A stretch of DNA of 64,000 nt from Rhodovastum atsumiense (GTDB lineage Bacteria; Pseudomonadota; Alphaproteobacteria; Acetobacterales; Acetobacteraceae): positions 3,393,501 to 3,457,500 of the forward strand of contig NZ_OW485601.1 of assembly GCF_937425535.1 (NCBI RefSeq). The letters run 5' to 3'. This document shows, piece after piece, positions 56,004-64,000 of the stretch; within the stretch, counting starts at the first letter, position 1, and every line of letters starts with the position of its first letter. Made by a program: the position numbers and the translations under genes. The notes under the pieces are model-generated. The model did no database searches and was not told the origin of the DNA. It saw only the letters and a list, made by a program, of their open reading frames with translations.

Positions 56004-56588
56004 GTATAGGATTGCAAGAAGCGCCTTGCCTCTGCTGGTGACAAATGATCTGCCAGTTCTGATAGCATTGCATCACAACAAAAACAACCAAAGACACAAG
56101 AGTGTGCGCTTCCACACATGGTGATTGGTCAAATCTTCCGGGAAGCCATGAAAAAGATACGGAGAATTATTTGAAATATATGATGCAAAATAGAAATAAT
56201 TAACCACCCTTTCCTGCAAGGAAAGGGGGCCTGGTGCCCTGTCCCTGGCGTCATGCGCGCGAACGCATGGGCACCGCACCGCCACGCGCGCCGGCATTTC
56301 CATGTCCGCAGGGCGCTCGGGATATGGCCGCTTTACGGGGCTTTCATTGCGATTGGCTCAGGCGTGTTATTGATGATCGGGCGGATCAAAATGCTGTCCG
56401 ACCTGATCTGGCTGCTGACATTCACGCACAACGGGCAACGTTTTCTCCGTGCCCGTCTGCGGTATGCATGGCCAGGCCCGGGGCCCCGAACCCGGCAATG
56501 GGTTCCAAGGGCGAAGCCCTTGGTGGAGGTCCAGGGGGCAAAGCCCCCTGGTCGGGTGCGGGGCAACGCCCCGCGACACGGCGTATCC
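56004..56588. other. Intergenic stretch with a hairpin and a palindromic repeat
   Basis: No confident gene. CCCTTTCC (56207-56214) pairs with GGAAAGGG (56220-56227); on the minus strand it is followed by a T-rich run, so it could terminate the protease transcript. A plus-strand frame from 56253 with one hydrophobic segment (GIWPLYGAFIAIGSGVLLMIG) could encode a small membrane protein but runs into the repeat at 56498. Confidence 0.35.
56498..56578. repeat. Dispersed GC-rich palindromic repeat, copy 6
   Basis: CCAAGGGCGAAGCCCTTGG, CCAGGGGGCAAAGCCCCCTGG and GCGGGGCAACGCCCCGC follow each other, the same order as copies 2 and 4. It lies directly after the protease stop codon. Confidence 0.65.
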
Positions 56589-58070
56589 TCAGCCCTTGCC
56601 GGATGTGCGGGCCAGGTTGACCGCGACGAAGGCGGTGTGGCCGTCGCGCAGGATGCGCAATGCCACCTTCTGCTCCTGCCCTGTCGTGGCCGAGCGGATC
56701 GCCGCGGCGGCGTCTTCCGGAGACCTGATCTGATGGCCGCCGACGCCAAGCAGCACGTCGCCCTCGCGCAGGCCGGCCTGGGCGGCGGGCGAGTCCGGCT
56801 GCACCTCGACCACTACCGCCCCCTGGGTGCGTGTCGGCAGTTCCAGTTGGCCGCGCAGTTGCGGCGTGAGCGGGGCCAGGGCCACGCCGAGCCCCTGCCG
56901 TTCCGGCTTGCCGGCGTCCGGGGCAGGCTGGTTGTGGTCGTGCAGCGTGGCAAGGGTGGCGCTGAGGCTCTGCGGAGTGCCGTCGCGGATGATGTCAAGC
57001 CTGGTCGTGCTGCCCGGCGGGAGGGCGGCGATGTCGATGGCAAGGTCGCGCGGCGTGGCGACCGACCGGCCGTCGACGGCCTGCACCACGTCGCCCGGCT
57101 GCAGCCCGGCCTTGGCCGCGGGCGAGTCCGGCTCCACCCCCGACACCAGCGCGCCGCCGCGCTTCGTCGCGTCGGGCAGGTGCAGGGCCGTGGCCATTTC
57201 CGGTGTCACCGGCTGCGATTCCACGCCGAGATAGCCGCGCGTGACCTCGCCATGCGCCTTCAGCTCGGCCACGACCTTGCGCACCATGTCGGAGGGGATG
57301 GCGAAGCCGATGCCGATGCTGCCGCCCGAGGGGGAGAGGATGGCGGTATTGACCCCGACCACTCTTCCGTCCTGGGTAAACAGTGGCCCGCCCGAATTGC
57401 CCTGGTTGATCGGCGCGTCGACCTGGATGAAGTCGTCATAGGGCCCGGCGCCGATGTCGCGGCCGCTTGCCGAGACGATGCCGGCAGTGACGCTGCCGCC
57501 GAGGCCGAAGGGGTTGCCCATGGCGATCACCCATTGCCCGGGCTGCACCTTCGCTGAATCGCCCAGCTCGATATAGGGCAGGTTGTGGCCGGCATCGATC
57601 TTCAGCACCGCGAGATCGGTGCGCGGGTCACGCCCGAGCACCTTCGCCGGCAGTTCGGTGCCATCGTCGAGGGTGACGCTGACCGAGCGGGCCTGCGCCA
57701 CGACGTGGTTGTTGGTGACCACGGTGCCTTCGGCATCGATGATGAAGCCGGAGCCACGGGCCTCGACAGTGCGCGGGCGTTCCGGGCGGAGATGGCCGAA
57801 CGGGAAGGGAGTCCCGTCGGCTTCCGCCGTTTCCTGCGGGCGCAGCTCGGTGGTGATGGAGACGACGGCGGGCTTCACCCGTGTCACCAGCTCGGTGAAG
57901 TCGGGCAGGGTGCGCGCCGGCGCCGCCGGCGCGATCTGGGCGGTGGCGGGATCGGCGGCGCCGGCGACGGTGGCGACAAGGCTGCCGCCGAGGATGGTGC
58001 CGGCGAGCAGGGCAGCGGCGAGGCCGGTGCGCAGGCGAGGGAGAATCGGGCCAGGCGTGGGCGATGGCAT
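56589..58070 (-). CDS. degP: Periplasmic Do/DegP-type serine protease
   Basis: 493 residues. A signal peptide (LAAALLAGTILGGSLVATVAGAA) is followed by a trypsin-like domain with the triad His near 120 (VVTNNHVV), Asp near 150 (DPRTDLAVLK) and Ser near 225 (INQGNSGGPLF), then two PDZ domains (GYLGVESQPVTPEMA and GLGVALAPLTPQLRG). It degrades or refolds damaged envelope proteins. The start at MPSPTPG gives a normal signal peptide; the frame is open another 43 codons upstream. Confidence 0.95.
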   Translation of the reverse strand: MPSPTPGPILPRLRTGLAAALLAGTILGGSLVATVAGAADPATAQIAPAAPARTLPDFTELVTRVKPAVVSITTELRPQETAEADGTPFPFGHLRPERPRTVEARGSGFIIDAEGTVVTNNHVVAQARSVSVTLDDGTELPAKVLGRDPRTDLAVLKIDAGHNLPYIELGDSAKVQPGQWVIAMGNPFGLGGSVTAGIVSASGRDIGAGPYDDFIQVDAPINQGNSGGPLFTQDGRVVGVNTAILSPSGGSIGIGFAIPSDMVRKVVAELKAHGEVTRGYLGVESQPVTPEMATALHLPDATKRGGALVSGVEPDSPAAKAGLQPGDVVQAVDGRSVATPRDLAIDIAALPPGSTTRLDIIRDGTPQSLSATLATLHDHNQPAPDAGKPERQGLGVALAPLTPQLRGQLELPTRTQGAVVVEVQPDSPAAQAGLREGDVLLGVGGHQIRSPEDAAAAIRSATTGQEQKVALRILRDGHTAFVAVNLARTSGKG

Positions 58071-58439
58071 GATAATGGCGTCCCCGCGATGATGACGGCG
58101 TGATGGTGGCGGGTCGTGGAGCGATCCGCCTGCATCGCTATCATGGCGCGGTGGGGTGCACCGGACCGTTGCCCGGGTATGAATTACCTTTAAGCGCAAT
58201 GGCAGCCGGGAAGATGGGATTGCGACATGAAACGGCGATCCATCGATGCGAATTCGATAACGCCGCTTCAGTCATCAATAAGAACCTGATCGACCATGTC
58301 GGGGTCGGTGCGATGATTTGTCATGGAAATTTATCGGACCCTGTGGCATGCCGGTCAGTAACGCCAGGGAAGTCCGGTCTTAATCTGGCCGGGTGAATAT
58401 GAAAATTCCTCGTCCCGCATAACGACAAGGGCCACCGGC
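58071..58439. other. Divergent intergenic region between protease and sensor genes
   Basis: About 370 bases between divergent genes. No supported gene; short frames only. It presumably carries both promoters. Confidence 0.4.
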
Positions 58440-60203
58440 ATGCGCAAGTCGGAGAAACCGGGAGGAAAACGGGAAGACGGTGGGCCGACATTGCGGCGGC
58501 TGTGGTGTGCCCTGGTCGCCTCGGTGGTCGTCCCGTTGCTGCTGTTCGCCGGCGCGGCCTGGTTCGACCTCGACCGCCTGATCGAGGATGCGACCGATGA
58601 CGGGCGGCGCATCGCCGCCGTGCTGCGCGAACACACGCTGAAGGCGATCGAGACCCATGAATTGCTGCTGCGCCAGGTCGAGCGCCTGACCGGGACGTTG
58701 GGCTGGGAAGAGATCCGCGCCCGTTCCGCCGCGCTGTCGGCGGAACTGGTGGGCATGCAGGCCGGATTGCCGCAGGTCTCGGCGCTTTCGCTTGCCGATG
58801 GCGAGGGGCGGGCCTGGGTGGCGAGCGTGCCGGTCGGGGGGGCGGAGGATATCTACTCCGTCGCGCACCGGGAATTCTGGATGGCGCAGCGTGATGCCGA
58901 TCGCGGCACCTTCATCAGCCGGGCCTATGTCGGCAGGCAGACGCAGCGGTTCAATTTCGGCATCAGCCGTCGTCGCGGTACCGCCGATGGCGGCTTCGAC
59001 GGCGTTGCCGTGGTCGCCGTCACGGTGGGGTACTTCACCGATTTCTGGACGGAAGCCACGCGCGGCAAGAGCGGTGCCGCCGTGCTGCTGGTGCGCGACG
59101 ACGGCGAGGTGCTGGCGCGCTCGCCCAGCGTCAGCGCCTCGCTGCCACGGCTGGCGCCGCCGGCCAGCCTGCTGATGCAGCACCTGCAGGCCGGGGCCGA
59201 GAGCGGCGTCATCCGGTCCCGCTCGACGATCGACGGCGTCGAGCGCATCACCGCCTTCGCCCGGGTCGGCCGGTATCCGGTGACGGTCACCTACGGCATC
59301 CCGGTTGCCGTGATCCAGGCGGAGTGGGGAGAGCACCTGCTATGGCTCGGGACGGTCTGCCTGCTGGCGGCCGCCGCCCTTGTCTGCACGGTGCTCTCCG
59401 CCATGCGGCAGGCACGGCGACTGATCGACGAGCAGTCGCGCCGCGCCACGGCCGAGATCGCGGCCTGGCAGGCGCAACGGATGGAATTGCTGGGCGATCT
59501 GGCCGCGGAGGTTGCCCGCGACTTCGCCAACATGGTCCAGGTCGTCGACGGCGTGGCCAGCCTGCTGCGTCGGGAGGCGGGCAGCGAGCACATGTCTTTC
59601 CTGGCCAACATGCTCGACGTCACGGTCGCTGGCGGGCGGACCCTGACATCGCGGCTGTGCGCCTTCGTCAATCCGGGCGAGGACGGGGGCGAGCGGGTGG
59701 CGGCGGTAGCCCCGGCCGAGGCCGTCGGCGACATCTGCGCCATGCTCTCGCGTGGCTTCGGCCCCGCCTGCCGGCTGCGCTGCGAGATCGAGGCCGGCGG
59801 ATTGCCCAGGTTGGTGCGGGGCGGGCGCGCGGGGCTGGAGGCAGCGGTGATCCGGCTGGTCGGCGATGCCCGCGATGCCCTGCACGGGCAGGGCGAGGTG
59901 GTGGTCCGGGTGACGCCGGAACGCGTGTCGCAGGCGGGCGGGTTGGCCCCGGGCCTCTATGCCCGGGTGGAGGTCATGGGCATTGCCCCTGGCCTGCTGC
60001 CGGGGGGCGCAGGGGCGGCGTGTGGTGGCGCCGCCGATGTCGGGCGCGCGGGGCGGACCGGGCCCCCGCTCGATGGGGTGCGGGGGTTTGCCGAACGCGC
60101 GGGGGGCGCGCTGTGGGTCGAGGCCGGGCCGGGCCGGGCGCGCCTCACGGTGTTGTGGCTGCCGGCGGTGGTGGCGGTGCCGATCGGGTCCGCGGCGGCC
60201 TGA
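58440..60203 (+). CDS. Sensor histidine-kinase-like protein lacking the phosphoacceptor His
   Basis: 587 residues. One membrane helix (VASVVVPLLLFAGAAWF), a periplasmic dCache domain (VSALSLADGEGRAWVASV, FNFGISRRRG), a second helix (LLWLGTVCLLAAAALVC) and then a kinase-like region. Where related kinases read AHDFNN, this protein reads ARDFAN near residue 360, so the phosphorylated His is Arg. The N-box equivalent (IRLVGDARDAL) is degenerate and the glycine-rich ATP loops are not recognisable. It probably senses a ligand and acts by protein contact; this is inference. It lies next to chemoreceptor genes. Confidence 0.8.
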   Translation: MRKSEKPGGKREDGGPTLRRLWCALVASVVVPLLLFAGAAWFDLDRLIEDATDDGRRIAAVLREHTLKAIETHELLLRQVERLTGTLGWEEIRARSAALSAELVGMQAGLPQVSALSLADGEGRAWVASVPVGGAEDIYSVAHREFWMAQRDADRGTFISRAYVGRQTQRFNFGISRRRGTADGGFDGVAVVAVTVGYFTDFWTEATRGKSGAAVLLVRDDGEVLARSPSVSASLPRLAPPASLLMQHLQAGAESGVIRSRSTIDGVERITAFARVGRYPVTVTYGIPVAVIQAEWGEHLLWLGTVCLLAAAALVCTVLSAMRQARRLIDEQSRRATAEIAAWQAQRMELLGDLAAEVARDFANMVQVVDGVASLLRREAGSEHMSFLANMLDVTVAGGRTLTSRLCAFVNPGEDGGERVAAVAPAEAVGDICAMLSRGFGPACRLRCEIEAGGLPRLVRGGRAGLEAAVIRLVGDARDALHGQGEVVVRVTPERVSQAGGLAPGLYARVEVMGIAPGLLPGGAGAACGGAADVGRAGRTGPPLDGVRGFAERAGGALWVEAGPGRARLTVLWLPAVVAVPIGSAAA

Positions 60204-60238
60204 TCCTTCGGGCTGTCGCCAGTGCGGCCGATGGTGTT

Positions 60239-61933
60239 TCAGGCGGCCCTGACGCCGGTGATGAAGCTGCCGACCTGACCGGCGAGCCGTTCGGCGTTCC
60301 TTGACAGGCCATCGGCCACCTCGCGCACCTGCTGCGACGCCTCGCCGGTTTCCCCGGCGGCGCGGCTGACGCCGCCGATGTTGCGGGTGACTTCGCCGGT
60401 GCCGCTGGCGGCGTGCTGGACGCTGCGGGCGATCTCGGCGGTGGCCGTGCCCTGTTCCTTCACCGCGATGGCGATCGTGCCGGTGATGCTGTTGACCTGG
60501 TCGATGGTGCGCACGATTCCGCCGATCGCGCTGACCGCGTCCTGCGTTGCCGCCTGGATGCGCGCGATCTGCGCGCCGATCTCGTCCGTTGCCCGCGCCG
60601 TCTGCGCCGCCAGGCTTTTCACTTCGGTCGCCACCACGGCGAAGCCCTTGCCGGCGTCGCCCGCCCGCGCCGCCTCGATGGTCGCGTTCAGCGCCAGCAA
60701 ATTGGTCTGGCCGGCGATGGTGGTAATCAGCCCGACCACATCGCCGATCTTCTGCGCCGATTCGGCCAGCGCGCGCACGGTGGTGTCGGTGCGCTGCGCT
60801 TCTTCCACCGCCTGCCGTGCCACGGTGGTGGATTGCCCGACCTGCCGCGTGATCTCGCCGATCGAGGCGGAGAGTTCCTCGGTCGCCGAGGCGACGGTCT
60901 GCACGCTGGAAGAGGCGTCCTGGGCGGCGGTGGCGACGGTGTTCGCCTGGGTGCTGGTCAGGTCGGCGGTGCGGGTCATCTGCCCCGCGGTCGCGGTCAT
61001 CTCGGTAGCCGAGCTGGAGAGGTGCTGCACCAGTTCGGCCACCTGCCGCTCGAAATCCTGCACCAGCGTCTCGACCCGTGCCGCGCGCCGTTCCCGCACC
61101 GCGCGTGCCTCGGCCTGTTCGGCGGCGAGGCGGTCGGCGGTGATCATGTTGTCCTTGAACACCTGCAGCGCGCCCGCCATCGCCCCGATCTCGTCGCCGC
61201 GCCCGGTGCCGGTGATCGCGGTCGCCAGGTCGTGCCCGGCGAGCCCGCGCATCGCCGCGGTCATCGAGCGGATCGGGGCGGAGATGCCGTTCACCATCAG
61301 CCAGCCGTTGAGCACGCACAGCGCGCTCATCAGCCCGAGCACGACGAAGATCCAGGTTCGCGCCGCCCCCCCCAGTTCCGCGCCGCGCTGCGCGCTGAGA
61401 CGGGCCTGCTCGGCGTTGAGCTCGATCAGGGCGTCGAGCCGTGTCAGCAGGTTGTTGTTGAACTGCTCGCGCATCTCCCCGCGCAGGAAGGCAATGGCCC
61501 CCGGCAGGTCCCCGGCCTGGACCAGGTCCCGCAGGCGCTCGTGCAGGGCGCGATACGCCGTCAGCGCCTGGGTGAACATCTCCCCCGTCTGCTGCTCGCG
61601 GCCCGGGTTCATCAGGGGGCGGTAGACGGCCAGCGCCTGGTCGATCTGCCCGCGCAGATCCCGCAGGATCCTGCCGTCCTCGGCCTGGGCCGGGCCTTCG
61701 GGCGCGAGGAGATAAGTCGCTTCGAACGCGCGGAAGCGGGTCACCAGATACTGCAGCCGGGCGAGCGCCTGGATGCTGGGAAGCTGGTCGTCGCGCATCT
61801 TGGCCGCCGCGTCGTTGACCGCATCCAGCCGCTGCACCGCGAACAGGCCGAGGCCGACGGTGCAGGCGAGGACGATCGCGAAAGCCACGATGACTTTCGC
61901 GCGGATGCTGAGATTGTCGAGGAACTGGGTCAT
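60239..61933 (-). CDS. Methyl-accepting chemotaxis protein with four-helix-bundle sensor
   Basis: 564 residues from [21 protein letters not shown]. The first helix, a 4HB_MCP-type periplasmic helical bundle ([17 protein letters not shown]), a second helix ([22 protein letters not shown]), HAMP and the signalling domain follow in order. The hairpin tip is [24 protein letters not shown]. It signals to CheA/CheW encoded elsewhere. An ATG 18 codons upstream is possible, but the normal membrane-proximal start is here. It is convergent with the kinase-like gene. Confidence 0.93.
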   Translation of the reverse strand: MTQFLDNLSIRAKVIVAFAIVLACTVGLGLFAVQRLDAVNDAAAKMRDDQLPSIQALARLQYLVTRFRAFEATYLLAPEGPAQAEDGRILRDLRGQIDQALAVYRPLMNPGREQQTGEMFTQALTAYRALHERLRDLVQAGDLPGAIAFLRGEMREQFNNNLLTRLDALIELNAEQARLSAQRGAELGGAARTWIFVVLGLMSALCVLNGWLMVNGISAPIRSMTAAMRGLAGHDLATAITGTGRGDEIGAMAGALQVFKDNMITADRLAAEQAEARAVRERRAARVETLVQDFERQVAELVQHLSSSATEMTATAGQMTRTADLTSTQANTVATAAQDASSSVQTVASATEELSASIGEITRQVGQSTTVARQAVEEAQRTDTTVRALAESAQKIGDVVGLITTIAGQTNLLALNATIEAARAGDAGKGFAVVATEVKSLAAQTARATDEIGAQIARIQAATQDAVSAIGGIVRTIDQVNSITGTIAIAVKEQGTATAEIARSVQHAASGTGEVTRNIGGVSRAAGETGEASQQVREVADGLSRNAERLAGQVGSFITGVRAA

Positions 61934-62110
61934 CGGGTTGTGGCGCCGCCCTTGGGGATTGCACGCGGGGGAGAAAATAAACTGCATACCAAAGCGCAGT
62001 TAACTCCGATATTCCCCCGTGCATAGACGAAGGTGAGGGCGATCCGCAACTTACAATATATGCATTCAATTCCGAAAGTATTTGGTCCGAAAATATTTGG
62101 CCTTCTTTGG

Positions 62111-62141
62111 CGCGACGGCGGGTCGAAGCTCCGCCGTCGCG
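62111..62141 (-). terminator. Hairpin after the creA-linked small gene
   Basis: An 11-bp perfect stem (CGCGACGGCGG at 62111-62121 with 62131-62141) has a 9-base loop and starts ten bases beyond the stop codon of the small gene downstream of creA. Confidence 0.5.
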
Positions 62142-62150
62142 GAGGATGCC

Positions 62151-62279
62151 TCAGCCGTCCTCGAAGGTGATGTCGTCCCGTGTGGTGCAGCCAAGGCCGC
62201 GCAGCGCCGCCTCGATGCCGGGATGTTCCTTGGTCGTGGGGGCCTCGGGTGTGGGGGACGGTCCGCGGTGACGGGTCAT
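62151..62279 (-). CDS. Small protein translationally coupled to creA
   Basis: 42 residues, with a short helical core [13 protein letters not shown] and an acidic end. Its ATG overlaps the creA stop codon in an ATGA arrangement, and a hairpin follows its stop. The coupling argues for a real gene. No family recognised. Confidence 0.45.
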   Translation of the reverse strand: MTRHRGPSPTPEAPTTKEHPGIEAALRGLGCTTRDDITFEDG

Positions 62280-62755
62280 TTCCCTGGCCATGGCATGACC
62301 GGGACGGTGGAGATGGTGTTCTGCGGCGAGCCCTCGACCACCCTGTCCGAGTAGCTCAGATACACCAACGTATTGTTCGGCTTGTCGTAGAAGCGCACCA
62401 CCTGCAGTTTCTTGAACAGCAGCGAGCGGCTTTCGCGGAACACGTCCTCGCCGTCCTCGATCCGGTCGGAGATGTTGATCGGGCCGATCTGCCGGCAGGC
62501 CACGGCGGCGTTCGAGGGATCCTCGGCAACGCCCACCGCGCCCTTGATGCCGCCGGTCTGGGCGCGGCTGATGTGGCAGACGACGCCTTCGACCTTGGGG
62601 TCGCGGAAACTCTCGACGCAGATCTTGTCGTTCAGCAGTCCAAGGCCGCGGAACGTCGTCGAGACGCAGCCGACTTCCTCGGCGCGGGCCGCGCCGCCGG
62701 CAAGGATGCCACAGGCGAGAAGGAGGGGGCCGGCCAGCCGGTTTGCTCTGCTCAT
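62276..62755 (-). CDS. creA: CreA family periplasmic protein
   Basis: 159 residues with a signal peptide ([19 protein letters not shown]). The mature protein has the CreA landmarks [45 protein letters not shown] and [19 protein letters not shown]. CreA is widely conserved but its function is unknown. It is coupled to a 42-residue protein downstream. Confidence 0.93.
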   Translation of the reverse strand: MSRANRLAGPLLLACGILAGGAARAEEVGCVSTTFRGLGLLNDKICVESFRDPKVEGVVCHISRAQTGGIKGAVGVAEDPSNAAVACRQIGPINISDRIEDGEDVFRESRSLLFKKLQVVRFYDKPNNTLVYLSYSDRVVEGSPQNTISTVPVMPWPGK

Positions 62756-63067
62756 GACGATGCTGGTCCTGTCTGGTTCGCGGGCGGCGGCCGCCGCCTG
62801 TCATCCGGGGCGCCGATGGTATCGCGATGGCATGGCGGGAGTTCGTGTCGCCCACGCTCTTGTCACGCCACTCCGCCATGGGGGCGGCGGTTTCCCGCGG
62901 GCCGGAATCGTTACGCTGCAAAATGACTTCCGGGTGAGCGAGGCGTTCGGGGATCGTCTCCATGCCCGGGGTGTTGTGAAATCGGATCTCCAGGCCAGCA
63001 ACAATCGGGACCGACGCCATTGCCAGGCAAGCCGCCTTTCTTTCAGGATCCGGTGGGGTGGATCATC

Positions 63068-63199
63068 GTGACCCTGGTGCGATTATGGGGGCCTCAGGTC
63101 GCCGGCGCCATCATGGGGGCCATCATGGTCATCAGCGCCTATGCGATCCTGACGTGGCTGTTTGGCAAGATCGCGACGCCGCCACCCGGATTGCGCTGA
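63068..63199 (+). CDS. Small single-pass membrane protein
   Basis: 43 residues from a GTG start: VRLWGPQ, then a hydrophobic helix AGAIMGAIMVISAYAILTWLF and a KIATPPPGLR tail. GGGTGG lies before the start. It would sit in the inner membrane as a single helix; function unknown. The 312-base gap before it (62756-63067) shows nothing else. Confidence 0.45.
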   Translation: MTLVRLWGPQVAGAIMGAIMVISAYAILTWLFGKIATPPPGLR

Positions 63200-63340
63200 T
63201 CGCCCGGGGCGTGTTCGCCCGGCTCCGGTGCCGGATCACCGAAGTGGCAGAAGCCTAAAAACGCGTTCAGGACGGACGCGGTCGGGCAACCGGGGTTTTC
63301 CCCGTACGTTCTGCCTGCGAACGACCCAGGGAGGTGTGAG

Positions 63341-63526
63341 ATGGATAAGGATCGCATCAAGGGGACCTTCAAGGAAGCCAGGGGCGCGGTGAAGGAAGCG
63401 CTCGGCAAGGTCACCGGCGATCTCAAGACCCAGGCCGAAGGCAAGGCCGACAAGGCCGAGGGCAAGGCGCAGAACGCGGTGGGCGGAGCCCGGGACGCGG
63501 TGCGCGAGGCCGCCCGCAGGTCCTGA
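63341..63526 (+). CDS. CsbD-like stress-response protein
   Basis: 61 residues with the CsbD opening MDKDRIKGTFKEARGAVKEA followed by helical, Lys/Ala/Glu-rich repeats (QAEGKADKAEGKAQNAV). CsbD-like proteins are small, hydrophilic and induced under general stress; the molecular role is unclear. GGGAGGTG precedes the ATG. Confidence 0.9.
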   Translation: MDKDRIKGTFKEARGAVKEALGKVTGDLKTQAEGKADKAEGKAQNAVGGARDAVREAARRS

Positions 63527-63745
63527 CGCCGCCGCTTCGCTGCGGCATGCAAGCCTCGCGCTGGCCTGCATGCCGGTGGCCGGCGGGTGACGCTGCCATG
63601 AAACGAGGCCGTGCCGGGCAAATCCATCCCGGATGCCGCACGGGTTCGTTGCATTCGATCGATTCAGATACGTGCAGCGCCTGTACCTGCCAGGTCCCGG
63701 ACGGACCGGGCCATGGGCCGGCGCATGCCAGGAAGGAGGAAGAAC

Positions 63746-63922
63746 ATGCTGTCGATGATCGTGCTTCTCGGCGTGGGGGCGGTGGTCTGGCGCCTGGGAC
63801 AATGGCCCTTCGATCGCAGCTATCGCTATCTGCCGCGCTATGACGAAGTCCGTGCGCGCGGCCCGGGCGGGCCGCGCGGACCCGGGGCGGGCGAGGCAAA
63901 GGATGCCACCACCCGACCGTGA
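63746..63922 (+). CDS. Small membrane-anchored protein
   Basis: 58 residues. One N-terminal hydrophobic segment (MLSMIVLLGVGAVVWRLG) is followed by a charged, Gly/Pro-rich tail (YRYLPRYDEVRARG). A very good ribosome site, AAGGAGGAAGAAC, precedes the ATG. The gene ends at a strong terminator. Function unknown. Confidence 0.65.
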   Translation: MLSMIVLLGVGAVVWRLGQWPFDRSYRYLPRYDEVRARGPGGPRGPGAGEAKDATTRP

Positions 63923-63949
63923 TGCCGGATCACGCGGGACAGCCTCGCC

Positions 63950-63977
63950 GGAGGGACGGGACCTGACCCGTCCCTCC
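63950..63977. terminator. Perfect 11-bp hairpin terminator
   Basis: GGAGGGACGGG (63950-63960) pairs exactly with CCCGTCCCTCC (63967-63977) around the loop ACCTGA. It lies 28 bases after the preceding stop codon. Confidence 0.6.
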
Positions 63978-64000
63978 ACGCGTGCGACCACGGCAATTCC

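Noticed and set aside
59340-62069. A 909-codon minus-strand open frame overlapping the chemoreceptor
   Set aside because: It is out of frame with the well-conserved chemoreceptor and is dominated by Arg/Gly/Asp repeats, a typical shadow frame.

Overview
The window is a GC-rich alphaproteobacterial chromosome segment. A red-type (form IC/ID) Calvin-cycle operon, a complex I NDUFS4-type subunit gene, many c-di-GMP and chemotaxis genes and dispersed GC-rich palindromic repeats together suggest a metabolically versatile purple or facultatively autotrophic member of the Rhodospirillales/Acetobacteraceae. That placement is inference from gene content; no rRNA gene is present.

Layout. 1-6.3 kb: surface-glycan type genes (a HAD-family protein cut by the window edge and a very large two-domain glycosyltransferase) plus a small PPC-domain protein. 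6.8-8.2 kb: a periplasmic LTXXQ protein and an orphan Rieske protein, both preceded by AGATATATCT palindromes. 8.3-10.4 kb: a small conserved protein, a cupin and an MFS transporter. 10.4-20.1 kb: a complete cbb operon in the order cbbF-P-T-A-L-S-X-E on the minus strand, with cbbR divergent on the plus strand. 20.46-25.48 kb: a tRNA-Arg(UCU) gene followed by a decayed genomic island, bounded by a 41-nt repeat of the tRNA 3' half. The island holds an integrase remnant fused to a DNA-binding domain, overlapping phage-like small genes and an EAL phosphodiesterase.

25.7-45.7 kb is the most unusual part. It is an apparent organosulfur/sulfur-scavenging island built around a solitary nitrogenase NifD-like gene without nifH or nifK partners in the window. 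Around it are an aldo/keto reductase, two paralogous solitary SsuA/NMT1-type binding proteins, two luciferase-type flavin monooxygenases, two DszC/SfnB-type acyl-CoA-dehydrogenase-like flavoproteins, an FAD monooxygenase-like protein, a peptide-type ABC importer without its ATPase, and an Rrf2 regulator with candidate operators (TAGTCAA/AATAGACTA) in several promoters. The NifD-like protein keeps the cofactor-type cysteine but appears to have lost the two histidines used in N2 reduction, so a non-N2 substrate is likely. The methylthio-alkane reductases are the nearest precedent I know of.

45.9-64 kb: a lipoprotein, a short-chain fatty acid transporter, a signalling block (a PilZ-tailed chemoreceptor, a dCache-PAS-GGDEF-EAL protein, a kinase-like protein lacking its phosphoacceptor histidine, and a second chemoreceptor), a DegP-type protease, CreA, CsbD and small membrane proteins. 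A 66-residue peptide with a double-glycine leader and an 11-histidine run at 52.4 kb is a second candidate for something undescribed.

All functional statements come from reading the sequence and remembered family features; no database search was made.
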